Assembly: GCF_900111015.1 (NCBI RefSeq)
Contig: NZ_FOFS01000002.1
Span: 248,001-312,000 of the forward strand
Reading direction: 5' to 3'
Source of the DNA: Solimonas aquatica
GTDB lineage: Bacteria > Pseudomonadota > Gammaproteobacteria > Nevskiales > Nevskiaceae
DNA length: 64,000 bases
The position numbers were made by a program, and so were the translations under genes. The notes beneath the pieces are model-generated. The model was not told where the DNA came from, did not search any database, and was given only the letters and a program-made list of their open reading frames with translations. Positions 63,304-64,000 of this stretch are shown one piece after another; the stretch's first letter is position 1; every line of letters begins with the position of its first letter.

Positions 63304-64000
63304 GGCGTGGCGGCGGCATAGGCCGCGCTGATTTTCTGCGCCAGCTGGGCGACCGCCATGGCGTAAAAGATTCTGGGGTTGTAGGTCATCACGACGTAGA
63401 AGTTGGGTAGCGCCAGGTAGTACTCGCGACCGTCGCCGTCCAGGGGAAGTTCAATCACGCCCACCGCCAGTTGCTGCGGCAGGGCGACCTCCGCCAGCAG
63501 GCCGGCGGCCTGCAGCTCGTCGACACGGTAAAAAGCCTCGCGGCTGTTGACGCGCAGCTGCGCCGGCAGCGTTGCGGCCTTCAGGCGGGCCGGCACGATC
63601 AGCGGCTCGCCGCGCCGCCAGCGCCAGTCCGGCGAGTAGTGGGTGAAATAGTTCGCCACCGAGCCGATGGCGTCCGGCAGCGACCACAGATCGCGATGGC
63701 CGTCGCCGTCGAAGTCCAGGGCCAGGCGCCGGTAGTTGCTGGGCATGAACTGCGCATCGCCCATCGCCCCGGCATAAGAGCCTTTCAGCTCGCAAGGGTC
63801 GAGCGCCCGCTCGCGGCACAGCGCGAAGAACTCGGCGAGCTCGCCGAAGAAAAACTTGCTGCGCGTGGGATGATCGAAGCCCTGCGTGGCCAGGGCGTCG
63901 AGCACGCGCACCTTGCCGGTGACGCGGCCATAGCGCGTCTCCACGCCGAGAATCGCCGCGATCACCGCTGCCGGCACCCCGTATTCGAATTCGGCGCGCG
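63300..64000 (-). CDS. mltB: Lytic murein transglycosylase B, C-terminal part (cut by window edge)
   Basis: The frame is open to the window edge, so the N-terminus is missing; about 232 residues are seen. The catalytic Glu lies in AILGVETRYGRVTGKVRVLD near the visible start. The family blocks KGSYAGAMGDAQFMPSNYRR, DFDGDGHRDLWSLPDAIGSV and ANYFTHYSPDW follow, as in MltB. The enzyme cleaves the MurNAc-GlcNAc bond forming 1,6-anhydro ends. The stop overlaps the rlpA start. An internal ATG at 63977 is not the true start, because homology continues upstream of it. Confidence 0.93.
   Translation of the reverse strand, partial: RAEFEYGVPAAVIAAILGVETRYGRVTGKVRVLDALATQGFDHPTRSKFFFGELAEFFALCRERALDPCELKGSYAGAMGDAQFMPSNYRRLALDFDGDGHRDLWSLPDAIGSVANYFTHYSPDWRWRRGEPLIVPARLKAATLPAQLRVNSREAFYRVDELQAAGLLAEVALPQQLAVGVIELPLDGDGREYYLALPNFYVVMTYNPRIFYAMAVAQLAQKISAAYAAATP

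Overview
The window is a high-GC chromosomal segment that looks gammaproteobacterial. The mltB-rlpA-dacA order at the right end, the tkt-gap-pgk run and the rmlACDB operon fit that class. A Xanthomonadales/Nevskiales-type host is my best guess, at low confidence, because nothing here fixes the genus. No rRNA, tRNA, CRISPR array or intact insertion sequence was seen.

About 1-48.3 kb is a surface-glycan and secretion locus. It opens with the tail of a family-4 glycosyltransferase, a DUF6447-like small protein and a monocistronic 121-aa orphan with its own promoter and terminator. Two more glycosyltransferases flank a protein with a histone-H1-like tail. A minus-strand type I secretion operon follows (HlyB-like ABC exporter, HlyD-like adaptor, Sel1-repeat protein, 6.9-13.2 kb); the TolC-like outer-membrane partner lies at 46.9-48.3 kb. 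A 1106-aa mosaic glycosyltransferase starts at 13.5 kb.

From 17.2 to 23.2 kb, seven plus-strand genes in close order encode a Gfo/Idh/MocA oxidoreductase, a SIS isomerase, an IMPase-like phosphatase, an FAH/MhpD-like enzyme, a SerA-like dehydrogenase, a CMP-sugar synthetase of the NeuA/KdsB type, and a protein resembling GT42/DUF115 transferases. No NeuB- or KdsA-type synthase is present. This reads as a pathway to a CMP-activated acidic sugar that I cannot match to a known route, and it is the best candidate here for an undescribed system.

From 23.3 to 33.8 kb are decoration genes: three methyltransferase-like proteins (one with altered motifs), a DUF6473 protein translationally coupled to an Stf0-type sulfotransferase, a minus-strand 755-aa glycosyltransferase, a DUF4214 protein and an AlgX/AlgJ-like SGNH protein. 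An AT-richer island (33.8-36.3 kb) carries a small phage-type protein and another FkbM methyltransferase. Then come a secreted glycoside-hydrolase-like protein with a TPR partner, ManB and ManC (divergent, giving GDP-mannose), an FAD oxidase, a pyruvyltransferase-like protein, and a secreted protein made of one duplicated domain.

From 48.5 to 53 kb, rmlA-rmlC-rmlD-rmlB-galE supplies dTDP-rhamnose and UDP-galactose. A 1024-aa beta-helix/Calx-beta surface protein with a GlyGly-CTERM-like tail follows, closed by a strong bidirectional terminator. The rest is housekeeping: tkt, gap, pgk, a MITE-like element with 37-bp perfect terminal inverted repeats, then dacA, rlpA and a partial mltB on the minus strand.

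Together the first 53 kb look dedicated to making sugar nucleotides, assembling and decorating a glycan (methyl, sulfo, acyl and possibly pyruvyl groups), and exporting a protein by type I secretion. Whether the glycan is attached to the secreted protein is inference.
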